Shown: positions 27,038 through 36,732 of the stretch, in pieces
How positions within the stretch are numbered: the stretch's first letter is position 1
Layout of the letters: each line of letters begins with the position of its first letter
Assembly (NCBI RefSeq): GCF_007993655.1
Contig: NZ_CP029077.1
Span: 236,413 to 300,412 of the forward strand
Reading direction: 5' to 3'
DNA: 64,000 bases
Source: Candidatus Deianiraea vastatrix
GTDB taxonomy: Bacteria > Pseudomonadota > Alphaproteobacteria > Rickettsiales > Deianiraeaceae
Notes under the pieces: model-generated
The model's input: the letters and a program-made list of their open reading frames with translations, nothing else
What the model was told of the DNA's origin: nothing
Databases searched by the model: none
Position numbers and translations under genes: made by a program

Positions 27038-27742
27038 CTATTGTGGTAATTTGATATTAACCTTTCTGTTCCAGTATGGATTAACATGATCAAATTTATG
27101 TATATCAAAACTGTATTCAATATTTTGCATAATTACTTTATCGTTTTTGTATACTTTGGCTATTACAAGCTTGGTATCATTTTCTAGATATTGCCATAAA
27201 TGTAGCGGAAAGGTAATCCATTTATATTTCAGTAATGTTTTACCGCTTAAATATGATACCCTATCAATGCTACATTCAGAGCCTATGCTATCTAAGTCTT
27301 TAATTCCAGATGCTTGCATTTGTACAGGAATTTTCGTTCCATCATTTTTTAATAGGTAGACATCTTCTTTCTTAATGTAATATAGGCGATTTTCCGTACA
27401 GGAGTTGTTTACCATAAAATTAATCATGAAATTTATGTCTTTATCCGTTACTACGTTGTTTGGTCTATTAACCATAAGGTAATAATCTCCTTTCTTATCA
27501 GGATATAATCTGTTACCTATATAGATATACATATAAGATTCTTTGGTGTAGATTTCGTTTGTTGCTTCGTTGGAATTTCTATTGGGCATACCATTTGTTC
27601 CATCATAATTTATTTCAGGAAATTTTGATGATTGGTATATTCTTATTCCAACTGCTTTAGTCGGTATCTTTCCAAAATCCCCACAATTAGTAAGGAGTAA
27701 TATAAACAATAGCGATATTAATTTATTATGGATTTTGTGCAT
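27038..27742 (-). CDS. Putative lipoprotein following the FhaB tail
   Basis: The ATG at 27742 gives a good signal peptide with lipobox LLTNC; the longer start at 27796 would put 18 extra residues before it. The mature protein is about 215 residues with a few Cys. It overlaps the end of the FhaB-tail gene by 17 bp, which suggests coupled translation. It is the closest gene after the tail, the position of an immunity gene in contact-dependent inhibition loci. Known immunity proteins are mostly cytosolic, so a surface lipoprotein would be unusual. Confidence 0.65.
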   Translation of the reverse strand: MHKIHNKLISLLFILLLTNCGDFGKIPTKAVGIRIYQSSKFPEINYDGTNGMPNRNSNEATNEIYTKESYMYIYIGNRLYPDKKGDYYLMVNRPNNVVTDKDINFMINFMVNNSCTENRLYYIKKEDVYLLKNDGTKIPVQMQASGIKDLDSIGSECSIDRVSYLSGKTLLKYKWITFPLHLWQYLENDTKLVIAKVYKNDKVIMQNIEYSFDIHKFDHVNPYWNRKVNIKLPQ

Positions 27743-29510
27743 TTTGAGAAGAAGAAACTGTTGTTGAACTTGAGAATGTTGATTGATACGTTGCAACAGG
27801 GCTTTTAATTGTATGTAATGCCAATGCGTAGTAGTTTATCATTATTGCGGGAATAATTGAAGCCATTGTCATTCCTGTTTTATAAGCTCCTTCTGAAGTA
27901 TTGTTGTCTTTAAAATTATTACCAGTCCATCCGTCATGAAACACTGCCATAGATTTCATACCAGGTATCATGCTCACTATCGTGGACATCAATCCACCTT
28001 CGTTTGTAAATTGTTTCCCGCTCCATCCAATATCGGAAATACCAACTTCTTTACCAATAACTCCACCATCATTGCTATTTCCTATTCCAATTTGATTACG
28101 ACCAGCATTTGCATTATCCGCAATTTCTTGGGTATCTGGGTCTTTGCTTTTTGTTACGGCATTACCGCCTATACCATAATTAAGGTGGTTTGTCTTAGTA
28201 TAATCCTGTAGCTTCTCATCGGCATTTCCAATGACATCAAGCCCATCTGCTACACTCTTCCAATACATTTTTTCCATGATTGGATTTCCGTTTTCATCTT
28301 TCCTGCCAGTATCTTTATATTCCCAATTTCCTGTTGACATGGCAGTAACTAAATCAGTCAACATTGAGTTATCAATTGTAATATTCCCATCTAACCCACC
28401 AGTTCTCTCGTTTTTAGTTACAAGCATAGATTGTGTTTCATCTCTATTCAACCCATCAACATTTGATGTAGTGGTTATGTTACCTTCTCCAACAGTAGCC
28501 TTGGCAACACCTTCTTTTTCAAAACCAGAATTAGAAAACCCTATCGTCGTTGAACCAGCACCAGTGTTATAAACGCCAGTCTGACCTGAAACACCTTGCC
28601 CAGCACTAGACTGACCATTTCCACTACCTCCGTTTGCAGTTCCACTGCCAACGCTAAAACTCATCCCAAGTGAATAAGCATAATTCCAGTCCTTCTCAGA
28701 TTGTTGTAAATCGCTATGTGTCAGTGTATTAGTGGCTAAATTCAAATTGCCTGTTTGTGAGTTCAGCAGGCTTCCTGTAAGGTTGGTATTATCTGCAACG
28801 GTGATATTTAGAGCATCGCCCGAGGTTATGCCTGCCTGAGTTCCTGCCCAAAGTTTATCATGGCTTGAAGAAGAAATTGAGAAGCCGATATCCGTTCCAA
28901 AGGTGTATGAGTGAGATTCTGAGCTTGAAGATAAAACATCTTGCAAGGTTGTAACATTCAGGTTTTGAGCATTAAGGAGGACTGAATTTACCCCCGCTAT
29001 ATTTGAGCCTAAAACATTTGTATCGCCACTTGTATTAATATTAACATTATCACTTGCGATATTTGAAGCAACATTTGTTGTTGAAGTCAAACTTGAACCA
29101 CTTTCTGCATGTGTAAAGCTTCCACCGAATGTACCTGTAGTTTTGGCCGTACCTGTTACTGAATCATAAACCGAAGAACTTCCTGAGGTTTGATTGTTCT
29201 TTGAAGCTTCAAGAGTTAGGTTTTGTGCTGTAATGTTGATGTTGTTGCCCGAGACTAACTGTGAGCCGTAAATATTGGCATCTGCTACAGCTGTAAGGTC
29301 AATTAAGTTGCCGGCTAGGATTTGATTTTGAACTTCGTTTGTTGTTGTGTTTGTTGATTTTGCAGAAGAGCTTTCAACCGTTAAAGAACCGTAGCCGTAA
29401 AAGCCAAACGCTGGGGCGGATGTTCCTGCACTTAAGCTTCCAGCAACTGCTCCACCAATTGCTAAAGTAACATAATCAGGCGAAATATTAGTATGAATTG
29501 AGTATTTCAT
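27726..29510 (-). CDS. FhaB/CdiA-type orphan C-terminal tail
   Basis: This 594-residue protein has no signal peptide or TPS domain and begins inside a haemagglutinin-repeat region. Its residues 4-22 (SIHTNISPDYV then LAIGGAV) nearly repeat residues ~1884-1902 of the full exoprotein. Beta-helix repeats continue to about residue 300, then a Gly/Ser-rich stretch, then a tail with PGMKSMAVFHDGW and a hydrophobic segment MASIIPAIMINYYAL of the sort seen near the end of large TPS exoproteins. It overlaps the small ORF by 4 bp (ATGA). As it stands it could not be exported by FhaC. It is probably a reservoir tail usable after recombination, or a leftover. Confidence 0.8.
   Translation of the reverse strand: MKYSIHTNISPDYVTLAIGGAVAGSLSAGTSAPAFGFYGYGSLTVESSSAKSTNTTTNEVQNQILAGNLIDLTAVADANIYGSQLVSGNNINITAQNLTLEASKNNQTSGSSSVYDSVTGTAKTTGTFGGSFTHAESGSSLTSTTNVASNIASDNVNINTSGDTNVLGSNIAGVNSVLLNAQNLNVTTLQDVLSSSSESHSYTFGTDIGFSISSSSHDKLWAGTQAGITSGDALNITVADNTNLTGSLLNSQTGNLNLATNTLTHSDLQQSEKDWNYAYSLGMSFSVGSGTANGGSGNGQSSAGQGVSGQTGVYNTGAGSTTIGFSNSGFEKEGVAKATVGEGNITTTSNVDGLNRDETQSMLVTKNERTGGLDGNITIDNSMLTDLVTAMSTGNWEYKDTGRKDENGNPIMEKMYWKSVADGLDVIGNADEKLQDYTKTNHLNYGIGGNAVTKSKDPDTQEIADNANAGRNQIGIGNSNDGGVIGKEVGISDIGWSGKQFTNEGGLMSTIVSMIPGMKSMAVFHDGWTGNNFKDNNTSEGAYKTGMTMASIIPAIMINYYALALHTIKSPVATYQSTFSSSTTVSSSQNAQNP
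29441..29500. repeat. Direct repeat copy A flanking the exoprotein tail cassette
   Basis: These 60 bases match 30021-30080 at 54 of 60 positions by eye, exactly 580 bp apart and in the same orientation. The copy encodes SIHTNISPDYV and following residues at the start of the orphan tail. Confidence 0.8.
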
Positions 29511-29743
29511 ATTTTGGAATAAATACTATTCTCATAATCCTTTTTGTATTTGTTGCAAACTAAATCCCAATTTTCCTTTCTCTGAGTTGGCTTTGGGTGC
29601 TTAAAATACCCGAAGCAGACGTTCTTTTGATTTGCAGCTTTATCTGATAAGGCTGATCCCATTACGCCAAAGAAAATATCTGTACAAGAACAGCAAATAA
29701 TTAACAGCATGATATGTAATAACATTAAAGAAATTTTCATCAT
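29507..29743 (-). CDS. Small protein between exoprotein and orphan tail (immunity candidate)
   Basis: This 78-residue protein has a hydrophobic start and a Cys cluster (IICCSC) that may be a lipobox, then a charged tail. It overlaps the FhaB stop by 1 base and the orphan tail start by 4 bases, so all three are likely translated in series. With the last ~100 codons of FhaB it makes up the 580-bp segment between the direct repeats. That is the place of an immunity gene in a toxin-tail cassette. The sequence itself has no recognised domain. Confidence 0.55.
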   Translation of the reverse strand: MMKISLMLLHIMLLIICCSCTDIFFGVMGSALSDKAANQKNVCFGYFKHPKPTQRKENWDLVCNKYKKDYENSIYSKI

Positions 29744-32700
29744 TATGTTTTATTAAATAAAAAAGATTCTACATTAATTTCAGATTTAATAATGTTTCTA
29801 GTTACAACGGAGTTATGATTATGATCGCTGGAATCGTTTGTATATTCGTTTCCCAATATAGCATTAGTTGTGGCATTAGTGATACTGCTGCCAATGGATC
29901 CGAAACCATAATGAGCAACAAAAACTGCGCCAGTTCCAGCTCCTGCAACAAATCCATTTGCTTGCAAAAATGCAAAGCCTTGATTACTTGCGTAGCCTGA
30001 TGCATAAAATGTAGCGACTCCAGTTACTGCTCCACCAATTGCCAAAGCTACATAATCAGGCGAAATATCAGTATGAATTGAGGTCTTCTTATCGGTATTA
30101 TAAGTATCATTAACATTAAAGCTAGCTGCATTTATAACCAAATCTTGTATAACATTTATATTTGAAGATTGTACATTTACATCTTTAGATGCTGTTATTT
30201 CAAGGTTTTCAAAATACAAATTTGATGATTTTTGTGTTATGAGAAGACTTTCGTCAGTATTTTCATGGCCTGATTTGGAATTGATTCCAACTCCAGCTCC
30301 AGACAAAGCACCAGCACCAACTCCTGCAATACAGCCTGCAGGCCCGCCAACTAAACATCCTGTAATTCCACCCGCTATTGCCCCACTTGCTGTTGCCACT
30401 AAAAATCCCCCAACATCAAAGCGAACATTTAAACTATACTCATAATTCTTAGCAAGCTCAGTAACGCTCATCACGTTTACATTTCCTTCATTTCTTGTTA
30501 TTTTACCGTTGTCATCTTGGTAGTATCCTGCAACAATGTTTCCATCTTTGCCTGTTATGTTTGAACCCAGAATATTAACATCTGAACCACTTGAGATAAG
30601 CATTGAGTTGCCTGCTGTTAGGTTTGAACTTGCAACGGTTTCATTATAGTGATTCTTTACATCAATTGAATTTGATATAAACCCAGCTGAAGAAGTCTCC
30701 TGACTAAAGCTTGAAGACATATCTTTGCTTGCCAAGATGTTTGTGTTGCCTTTTGCTTCAAGACTTAGGTTGTTTGTTGCTGTGATGTTTGAGGCTATAA
30801 TTGTTGCATCATTTCCACTATCAATTGAAACATTGTTACCTTTTATGCTTGAAGCAACGTTTGTTAAACCTGAGCTATCTTTTGTAACGGACGAACTTGT
30901 GCCTAAAGCTCCATCATCTGTGTGAGCAAAGTGTGAGCTGTAGGTATCCTGCCCAGCTAATAGACTAAAATCTCCACCTGATTTAATGTTTATATTTCCT
31001 CCGCTCTCTAAGACTGATGCAACTACTTTGCTTTTACTCATCGACATATCCCCGCCCTGTGCAGACATTGAGCTTGAAGAAGTAGCTGCCGCTATTGTGA
31101 TGTTATTGCCTGCTGTTAGGTAAGTATCAAGTCCTGTTTTTATTGAAGCTCCGTAGGCTGAGATGTTTTCGGTTGTGTTGATTAGAAGGTTAGCACCAAC
31201 GTTGAATTTAGAAACGTTTTGAACTTGGTTGTTTTGGTCGGTTAAGGCACTGAGTATTGTGTTTTTAGCTGTAATGCTTAGGTTACTTCCCGTGTTTATT
31301 TCACCACCAATATTACTAAAATCGCCTTGAACTATTAAGCTTGTGCTTCCACCTGAACCGATATACCCTTTATTTGTTAAATCTCCATTTGAAAGAAGCG
31401 TTACATTTCCGCCAGCGTAAATTTGCCCTCCTGCTTTATTGACATCCTGTGCTTTTGCAAGGGTATCTGCCGAGAAGTATATTTTAGGGACGAGCATTAT
31501 TTGACCGTTAACCTCTTCTTCAACAGGGATTATTATATCTTTTGTAAGGTTAGATATTTGATCCCCAGTTAATTCATGTCCTATTTGTGTTGTATTTCCT
31601 TCTAAATATTTCAATCCATTTGCGTAAAGTCCGTCAATTGCACCGTTACCTAAATACTGAACCATTCCAGTTCTTGCAATTGTGTCTTCAACTGTTCTGC
31701 GTTCTGAATATGGGTCAAAGGCTAGAATGATTTGTCTTGATGGGTTATAGTCTAAGTGAGTGAAGAGGTACTCACTTGTTGTAAAGTTGTGTTCTTGTGC
31801 AAAAACAGGGTTTGATTCTACGTAGTAAGTGAAATTGATGTTTTGCCCACTTGCATTTGTAATTGTAAGAACTGGTGGATTTGTGTTAATGCTTGCTATT
31901 GCAGGGTTTGAAATTGCACTTAAATCAAGTGATGGAGAGGCAAGGCTTGCATTAGGATTTTGTTGTTGTACGGAAACAATTGTAGGATTTGAACCGTTTG
32001 TAGGGTTTGTTGTAACTAGGGTTATTGTTGGAGTTGTACCTGTAGTACCACTGCCAGAGGTTGGACTTGAACCTAAACTGCTTGAATTTGTAAAACTACT
32101 TGCATAAGAGCCTGAATAACCTGAGTTTGTTCCACCACTACTTCCACCAAGTGGAGTATTATTTTGATAAACCGCACTTCCTCCATCGTTAGAGATTTTA
32201 CTTCCACTTATCGTAAGGTTTCCACCTGCTGCTATTCTTGAAGGAGTTAGACTTGAGAAAGTATTTGTGTGAGAGCCACTCCACCAGTCATGTTCTGTTG
32301 AACAGAATAATCCACCGAATGCAGAAGACCAGCAATCTTCATAAGTATTTGCCCAGCTTTCACTTAAAGAACGTGTTGTAAAGTGTGTTACGTTGTTTGT
32401 TACATTTCCGTTTATAGTTAGGTTTGTTCCCGCTAAAACATCAGCGGTTTGATTGTAAACATTACTATTTATCAACATTGAACCACCTGCTACGATTTGT
32501 GAATTGGTTGAAGTTAGGATATTTGTTGCAACTTCTTGGCTCATTATTTTACTTGAGTCCATCCCTGGGTATCCGCCGTATCCAACTGTTGCAACCGTGT
32601 AGGCACTACCTTCAGTTAAACTTGCGTTATCCTTGCCAATATTGTTAATTTGATTGGCGTAAATCTGCATGTTGCCTTGAGACTTGAGGTATGCAGCTCC

Positions 32701-35700
32701 CGATGTACTTCCATTGTTAAATGTTGCTACGCTTGTATTTCCATAACCTGCTAAAGTTAAATTACCAACTGACCACATTTGTGCGTTAGAGCCGTTTGTT
32801 ATTAATGTATCTGCATAAATTCCTAACGTTCCACCTGAAACTATTGCAGAATTTGCGTTGTTTGTAATTGAACTTGACCCTGCAACTTCCATGTTTCCAG
32901 CAGAGTAAATTAAACCTGTAGAGCCTTCAACGTTAGTGTTTGTGATGTTTGCACCTTGTAGAAGAAGAGTGGCACCTGAAGCAATTGTTCCTGTGTTGAT
33001 GATATTTTTACGAATGATATATTGTGAATCATTTGTTGAAACTAGATTTGAATTATTAATTAAAGCGTTTGAAAGTGCAAAATCAATATAGCCAACGTTG
33101 ATATCTGAATTGTTAGTAAAGTTTGAGGCTGTTACTTGGAATAGATTTGATGTTTTAAATTTTACTCCTGAGCCTTCGGTTATATCATACCCCGCCGAGT
33201 TAAGATAAATGTTTCCTCCTGCATTGATTTTAGATTTTGTGTCTGTGTAGTTTTGATTTGCTTTGATATTTAGATTGATATCATTTGCAGAGTTTGTTTG
33301 TCCGTTGGTGTTGTTGAACTGATAATTTGAGTTAATTGTTGTATTGCCGTTATCAGATTGAATTGTTCCACCTGAATTGTTTAATGCAAAGTTGTTGTTT
33401 GTTATAAGCACTGAAGTTCCTGCTTCTAAATATCCGTTTTGGTTGTTTAGATTATTTGCTGTTATACTGCCAAATGCTAGTATATTTGCCGAGTTTGTTA
33501 GAGTTCCAGAGAAGCTACCTGTAAAATTACCACCCGTTATGATATTTGAAGTGCTTGTATTAGTTGCATTTACCGCTGTTAGTGTAGCGTTTGATGTTGC
33601 AATTATTGAGCTTGTTGCCGTATTGTTAAGGTTTGATATTAATGTGATGTTTAGTGTACTTCCTGTTTGGATTAGTGAAGAGTTTTGGTTTGTTAAAGAG
33701 CTTGCGTTAATTGTTATTGAACCTGTTGCTAAGGTTTGAGAGCTGTCTTGAGTAATATTTCCTGTTATTGCTTCAATTAAAACTCCATTTGTTTGGATTA
33801 GTGAATTACCTGTATTATTCAGTGTTGTTGCTGTAATGTTTGTATTTCCTATAGCAAGAATTTTAGAAGCAGTTTGGTTTGTTAGTGTTTGTGATAAAAT
33901 ACTTAGAGTTCCTCCAGTTTGGATTAACGAAGAAGATGAGTTTGTTAATGTATTTGCTTTAAGGCTTAAGTTTCCAGTGGAATAAATATCACTTCCTAAG
34001 TTTAGAAGTGAAGTGAGGTTTGTGTTGCCAGTGTTATTAATACCAAGTGTTCCACCGCTGTAAATAAGTGAAAGGTTTTGATTTGTTAAGGAATTTGTTA
34101 TAAGGCTTTGGTTACCAATAGAATAAATCTGTGAGCCATCATTTGAAATTGTTGTTGATGCAACGCTTAGTGTTCCGTTTGAGTTTATTAACGTTCCGCT
34201 TGTGTTTATTAGGCTTGCGGAGTTTATTGTAACGTCTGTTATGCCTTTAAGCTTACTATTTGAATTTGTGATTGCGTTGGTAGCATTTAGTAAAACTGAA
34301 GTGTTACTGTTAATTCCCGAATTCGTTGTGGATACGTTATTGCTTGCTGTAATATTTACCTGATTTGCTGATAATGTTGAAGTCGTTAGTGTAAGGTCTT
34401 TTGTTGTTAGGTTTGCATTGCCATTGGTTGAAACTGTCGTATTTGTTAGGTTTGTTGCATTGGTAACATTACTTGCAAACCCACCTGTAGATTTAATATT
34501 AGAGTTTGAAACTGAAAAATTATTTGCCGTAACGTTAGTCTGCCCTGCAACCGTTGCATTAAGATTTTGAAGTGTTGTACTGCCTGTGGAAGTTGTTGTT
34601 AGGTTGCTTGTTTGCAGGCTTAAATTATTTGAATTACTTATATTACCTCCTGCTGTAATTGTAGTGTTTCCAGTAGAAGAAAGGCTTGTTCCTGCAATTG
34701 AAATATTGTTTTGTGCGGTTAGATTTGTGTCTCCTCCTGAGCTTTTAAGACTTCCATTTTGGGTAATGCTACCATTATTATTAGCAGTAATATTCGTGCT
34801 TGTTGCTGAAGTAAGATTGTTATAAACAATATCCCCATTAGCCGTAATTGCAATGCCGTCTCTGGATGTTATAACATCGGAAGATATATTTACGCCAAGC
34901 CCTAAATCACTTGCTATTAAAGTTGCTTTGCCTGCATACATTGCTCCAAGAGCGGATACATCTATGCCGATTGTTTGTCCTGCCTGTGGGTTTGCATTCA
35001 CTGAGAAAGTGTTGGTGCTTGTGTTAAAATTGCTACTTCCTTGATATATTGCAAGTTCGTCCTTTGCCCATATAGGAGCTGAAAGTTGAATGTTTTTACT
35101 AATAACACGGAAGTAGTCAACAAGTGTTGCATCAAGCCCAGCACCTGTTACTGAGAAATTACCATTGCCCATATTGATTGATGCAAGGCTTCCGTCTGCG
35201 TTGTAAATTCCCCAGCCTGTTCCGAGAGTTAGGCTGTTTGTGTTTATAAATCCACATCCTGCACATGCTATTCCATTTGGATTTAATAATACGAATTCAG
35301 CTTTACCTCCTGCAATTTCGGTATATCCTAAAAGGTTTGAAGGCATGTTGCCCGTTACTTCACCAACAATTACATTTGCCTGTCTTCCATCAGCAAGATG
35401 AGGATTGGCATAAATCCAACCACCTATTTGAGTATTAGTAACAACACTTGAGTTATTCATTATTGCACCAGTTTGGTCAACGTTGAATTGGTCAAAGTTG
35501 TTCATTGATGTTCCACTGCCTGTAGGTGAGGCAATGTTTACAACTGTAATGTTATTTGGTGAAAGTTCTGTTGTGGTTTGGGTTGTTCCATCAGGAATTA
35601 TGTTTGAAGGATTTGCAAGAGCTTGGTTATAGAAAATGGGTTGTAATACTAAGGAAAAGGCAGCAGTAAAAACGAGTGATTGCCTTAAGAAATTACCAGT

Positions 35701-35733
35701 TTTGAGCAGTATGCTTTTGATAGCGATTATCAT
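29743..35733 (-). CDS. FhaB-type two-partner secretion exoprotein (TpsA)
   Basis: This 1996-residue protein has a long signal peptide ending near ALA41. The TPS domain (about 42-300) has the hallmark NFDQFNV, NNS, ANPHL and NPNGI..GCGF motifs used for recognition by FhaC. Residues 300-900 are Asn/Thr-rich beta-helix repeats, with a recurring LTN..SLIQTGGTL pattern. Haemagglutinin regions lead to residue ~1880, and a Gly-rich hydrophobic stretch lies near 1790-1830. The final ~100 residues are unique and no toxin domain is recognised. No VENN motif was seen. It would be secreted to the surface as an adhesin or contact-dependent weapon. A parvulin gene precedes it by 17 nt and fhaC is divergent. 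Confidence 0.92.
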   Translation of the reverse strand: MIIAIKSILLKTGNFLRQSLVFTAAFSLVLQPIFYNQALANPSNIIPDGTTQTTTELSPNNITVVNIASPTGSGTSMNNFDQFNVDQTGAIMNNSSVVTNTQIGGWIYANPHLADGRQANVIVGEVTGNMPSNLLGYTEIAGGKAEFVLLNPNGIACAGCGFINTNSLTLGTGWGIYNADGSLASINMGNGNFSVTGAGLDATLVDYFRVISKNIQLSAPIWAKDELAIYQGSSNFNTSTNTFSVNANPQAGQTIGIDVSALGAMYAGKATLIASDLGLGVNISSDVITSRDGIAITANGDIVYNNLTSATSTNITANNNGSITQNGSLKSSGGDTNLTAQNNISIAGTSLSSTGNTTITAGGNISNSNNLSLQTSNLTTTSTGSTTLQNLNATVAGQTNVTANNFSVSNSNIKSTGGFASNVTNATNLTNTTVSTNGNANLTTKDLTLTTSTLSANQVNITASNNVSTTNSGINSNTSVLLNATNAITNSNSKLKGITDVTINSASLINTSGTLINSNGTLSVASTTISNDGSQIYSIGNQSLITNSLTNQNLSLIYSGGTLGINNTGNTNLTSLLNLGSDIYSTGNLSLKANTLTNSSSSLIQTGGTLSILSQTLTNQTASKILAIGNTNITATTLNNTGNSLIQTNGVLIEAITGNITQDSSQTLATGSITINASSLTNQNSSLIQTGSTLNITLISNLNNTATSSIIATSNATLTAVNATNTSTSNIITGGNFTGSFSGTLTNSANILAFGSITANNLNNQNGYLEAGTSVLITNNNFALNNSGGTIQSDNGNTTINSNYQFNNTNGQTNSANDINLNIKANQNYTDTKSKINAGGNIYLNSAGYDITEGSGVKFKTSNLFQVTASNFTNNSDINVGYIDFALSNALINNSNLVSTNDSQYIIRKNIINTGTIASGATLLLQGANITNTNVEGSTGLIYSAGNMEVAGSSSITNNANSAIVSGGTLGIYADTLITNGSNAQMWSVGNLTLAGYGNTSVATFNNGSTSGAAYLKSQGNMQIYANQINNIGKDNASLTEGSAYTVATVGYGGYPGMDSSKIMSQEVATNILTSTNSQIVAGGSMLINSNVYNQTADVLAGTNLTINGNVTNNVTHFTTRSLSESWANTYEDCWSSAFGGLFCSTEHDWWSGSHTNTFSSLTPSRIAAGGNLTISGSKISNDGGSAVYQNNTPLGGSSGGTNSGYSGSYASSFTNSSSLGSSPTSGSGTTGTTPTITLVTTNPTNGSNPTIVSVQQQNPNASLASPSLDLSAISNPAIASINTNPPVLTITNASGQNINFTYYVESNPVFAQEHNFTTSEYLFTHLDYNPSRQIILAFDPYSERRTVEDTIARTGMVQYLGNGAIDGLYANGLKYLEGNTTQIGHELTGDQISNLTKDIIIPVEEEVNGQIMLVPKIYFSADTLAKAQDVNKAGGQIYAGGNVTLLSNGDLTNKGYIGSGGSTSLIVQGDFSNIGGEINTGSNLSITAKNTILSALTDQNNQVQNVSKFNVGANLLINTTENISAYGASIKTGLDTYLTAGNNITIAAATSSSSMSAQGGDMSMSKSKVVASVLESGGNINIKSGGDFSLLAGQDTYSSHFAHTDDGALGTSSSVTKDSSGLTNVASSIKGNNVSIDSGNDATIIASNITATNNLSLEAKGNTNILASKDMSSSFSQETSSAGFISNSIDVKNHYNETVASSNLTAGNSMLISSGSDVNILGSNITGKDGNIVAGYYQDDNGKITRNEGNVNVMSVTELAKNYEYSLNVRFDVGGFLVATASGAIAGGITGCLVGGPAGCIAGVGAGALSGAGVGINSKSGHENTDESLLITQKSSNLYFENLEITASKDVNVQSSNINVIQDLVINAASFNVNDTYNTDKKTSIHTDISPDYVALAIGGAVTGVATFYASGYASNQGFAFLQANGFVAGAGTGAVFVAHYGFGSIGSSITNATTNAILGNEYTNDSSDHNHNSVVTRNIIKSEINVESFLFNKT
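30021..30080. repeat. Direct repeat copy B inside the exoprotein gene
   Basis: The partner of 29441-29500. Homologous codons lie in the frame of each gene, so recombination would delete 580 bp and fuse exoprotein and orphan tail in frame, giving about 2,470 residues. Confidence 0.8.
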
Positions 35734-35750
35734 GACAATTCAAATAATCG

Positions 35751-36563
35751 TTATTTTTTGGCATCAAACTCAAATTTAACCTCCTTACCCTTTAAATTTT
35801 CTTTTGCTAAACGCTCAGTTTCTTCTTGGAAGACTTGACCTATGAAGACGTTTTTAACCTTTTCATAAGGTTCAATGTGTACAGGTTCTACCTTTTCAAC
35901 TGTTGCGATGTGATAGCCTAGGTTTGTTTTGAAAGGTTTTATTAATGTGTTTGTTTTATCATTTTGAATATTTGAAAGGAAATCAGCTGGTAGTTTCATC
36001 TCAGGCACACTTCCAACTAAGCCGCCGTTTTTAGCCGTTGCCGTATCAATTGATTTTTCTTTTGCTAGTTTTTTAAACTCAGATTTCCAGTTTGCAGAAG
36101 TTGAAAGGGTCTTATAAATCTTATTTACCTCAGCTTCATCTTTAACTAAAATATGAGATAGGGTATAAGTCTTTTTACCTTTTAAAGCCGAGGTTGTCTC
36201 GTCGTATTTTTTCTTAGCCAAGGTTTCTAAATTGCCAGAATGTTTTTCAATATATTTTGAAACAAGAATTGCCCTTGTAGCCATAGCAACATCATCTTGT
36301 TCGTTTATTTTTTCTTTTTTGGATTGTTCCTCAAGAACTTTATCATTAATAAGTCTTTGAACTACAACCTTTTTGCTATCAACTGAAAGTTTATCAAATT
36401 CACCAAGTCCTGCCATTTTTGTTGCAAGGTCCGCTTCCTGTTTTGTTATTTCATATTTCCCGATAGAGGCTATACGCTCAGATGCAAAAGAAGGCCCTGC
36501 AAATAGAAATGTTGTAAATAAAGTAACAGAAATTAATCTGTATAAAGATTGTGTAAAAGCCAT
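35751..36563 (-). CDS. Periplasmic parvulin-type peptidyl-prolyl isomerase (SurA/PrsA-like)
   Basis: The ATG at 36563 gives a signal peptide cut near FASE; an upstream ATG at 36593 is also possible. The protein is about 270 residues: an N-terminal helical chaperone part, then a single parvulin domain with LSHILVK, the NGG.VG strand and FKTNLGYHI near the end. The order matches PrsA/PpiD-like foldases that help outer-membrane or secreted proteins. It is the first gene of the exoprotein operon, 17 nt upstream of fhaB. A dedicated role in keeping FhaB export-competent, as known for ParA-type helpers of FHA, is likely. Confidence 0.85.
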   Translation of the reverse strand: MAFTQSLYRLISVTLFTTFLFAGPSFASERIASIGKYEITKQEADLATKMAGLGEFDKLSVDSKKVVVQRLINDKVLEEQSKKEKINEQDDVAMATRAILVSKYIEKHSGNLETLAKKKYDETTSALKGKKTYTLSHILVKDEAEVNKIYKTLSTSANWKSEFKKLAKEKSIDTATAKNGGLVGSVPEMKLPADFLSNIQNDKTNTLIKPFKTNLGYHIATVEKVEPVHIEPYEKVKNVFIGQVFQEETERLAKENLKGKEVKFEFDAKK

Positions 36564-36611
36564 AATTCTAAAAAAATTAATTAGTAAAACCATATTTTAT
36601 GGTTGATTTTT

Positions 36612-36636
36612 AATAATACTTTATCACAGTATTATT
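36612..36636. promoter_or_regulatory. Palindrome in the divergent fhaB/fhaC promoter region
   Basis: Arms AATAATACT (36612-36620) and AGTATTATT (36628-36636) match perfectly over 9 bp around a 7-nt centre. It sits between the divergent parvulin-fhaB operon and fhaC, a suitable place for one operator to control both. The regulator is unknown and chance in AT-rich DNA cannot be excluded. Confidence 0.4.
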
Positions 36637-36732
36637 TTAAATAGCAAGTAAAATTTGTACGTAGTGGAAATGTCTGTTCTTATGCCATTAATCTTGGGCT
36701 TATATTTGAGATATAAAGGGGTAGTTTATCAA

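Noticed and set aside
31829-35044. Plus-strand reading frames opposite the FhaB gene
   Set aside because: They are shadows of the repetitive Asn/Thr/Ser-rich exoprotein codons read on the other strand.
29743-35733. Classical CdiA assignment with VENN-bounded toxin
   Set aside because: No VENN motif was found and no toxin domain is recognised, so FhaB-type exoprotein is the safer name despite the cassette layout.
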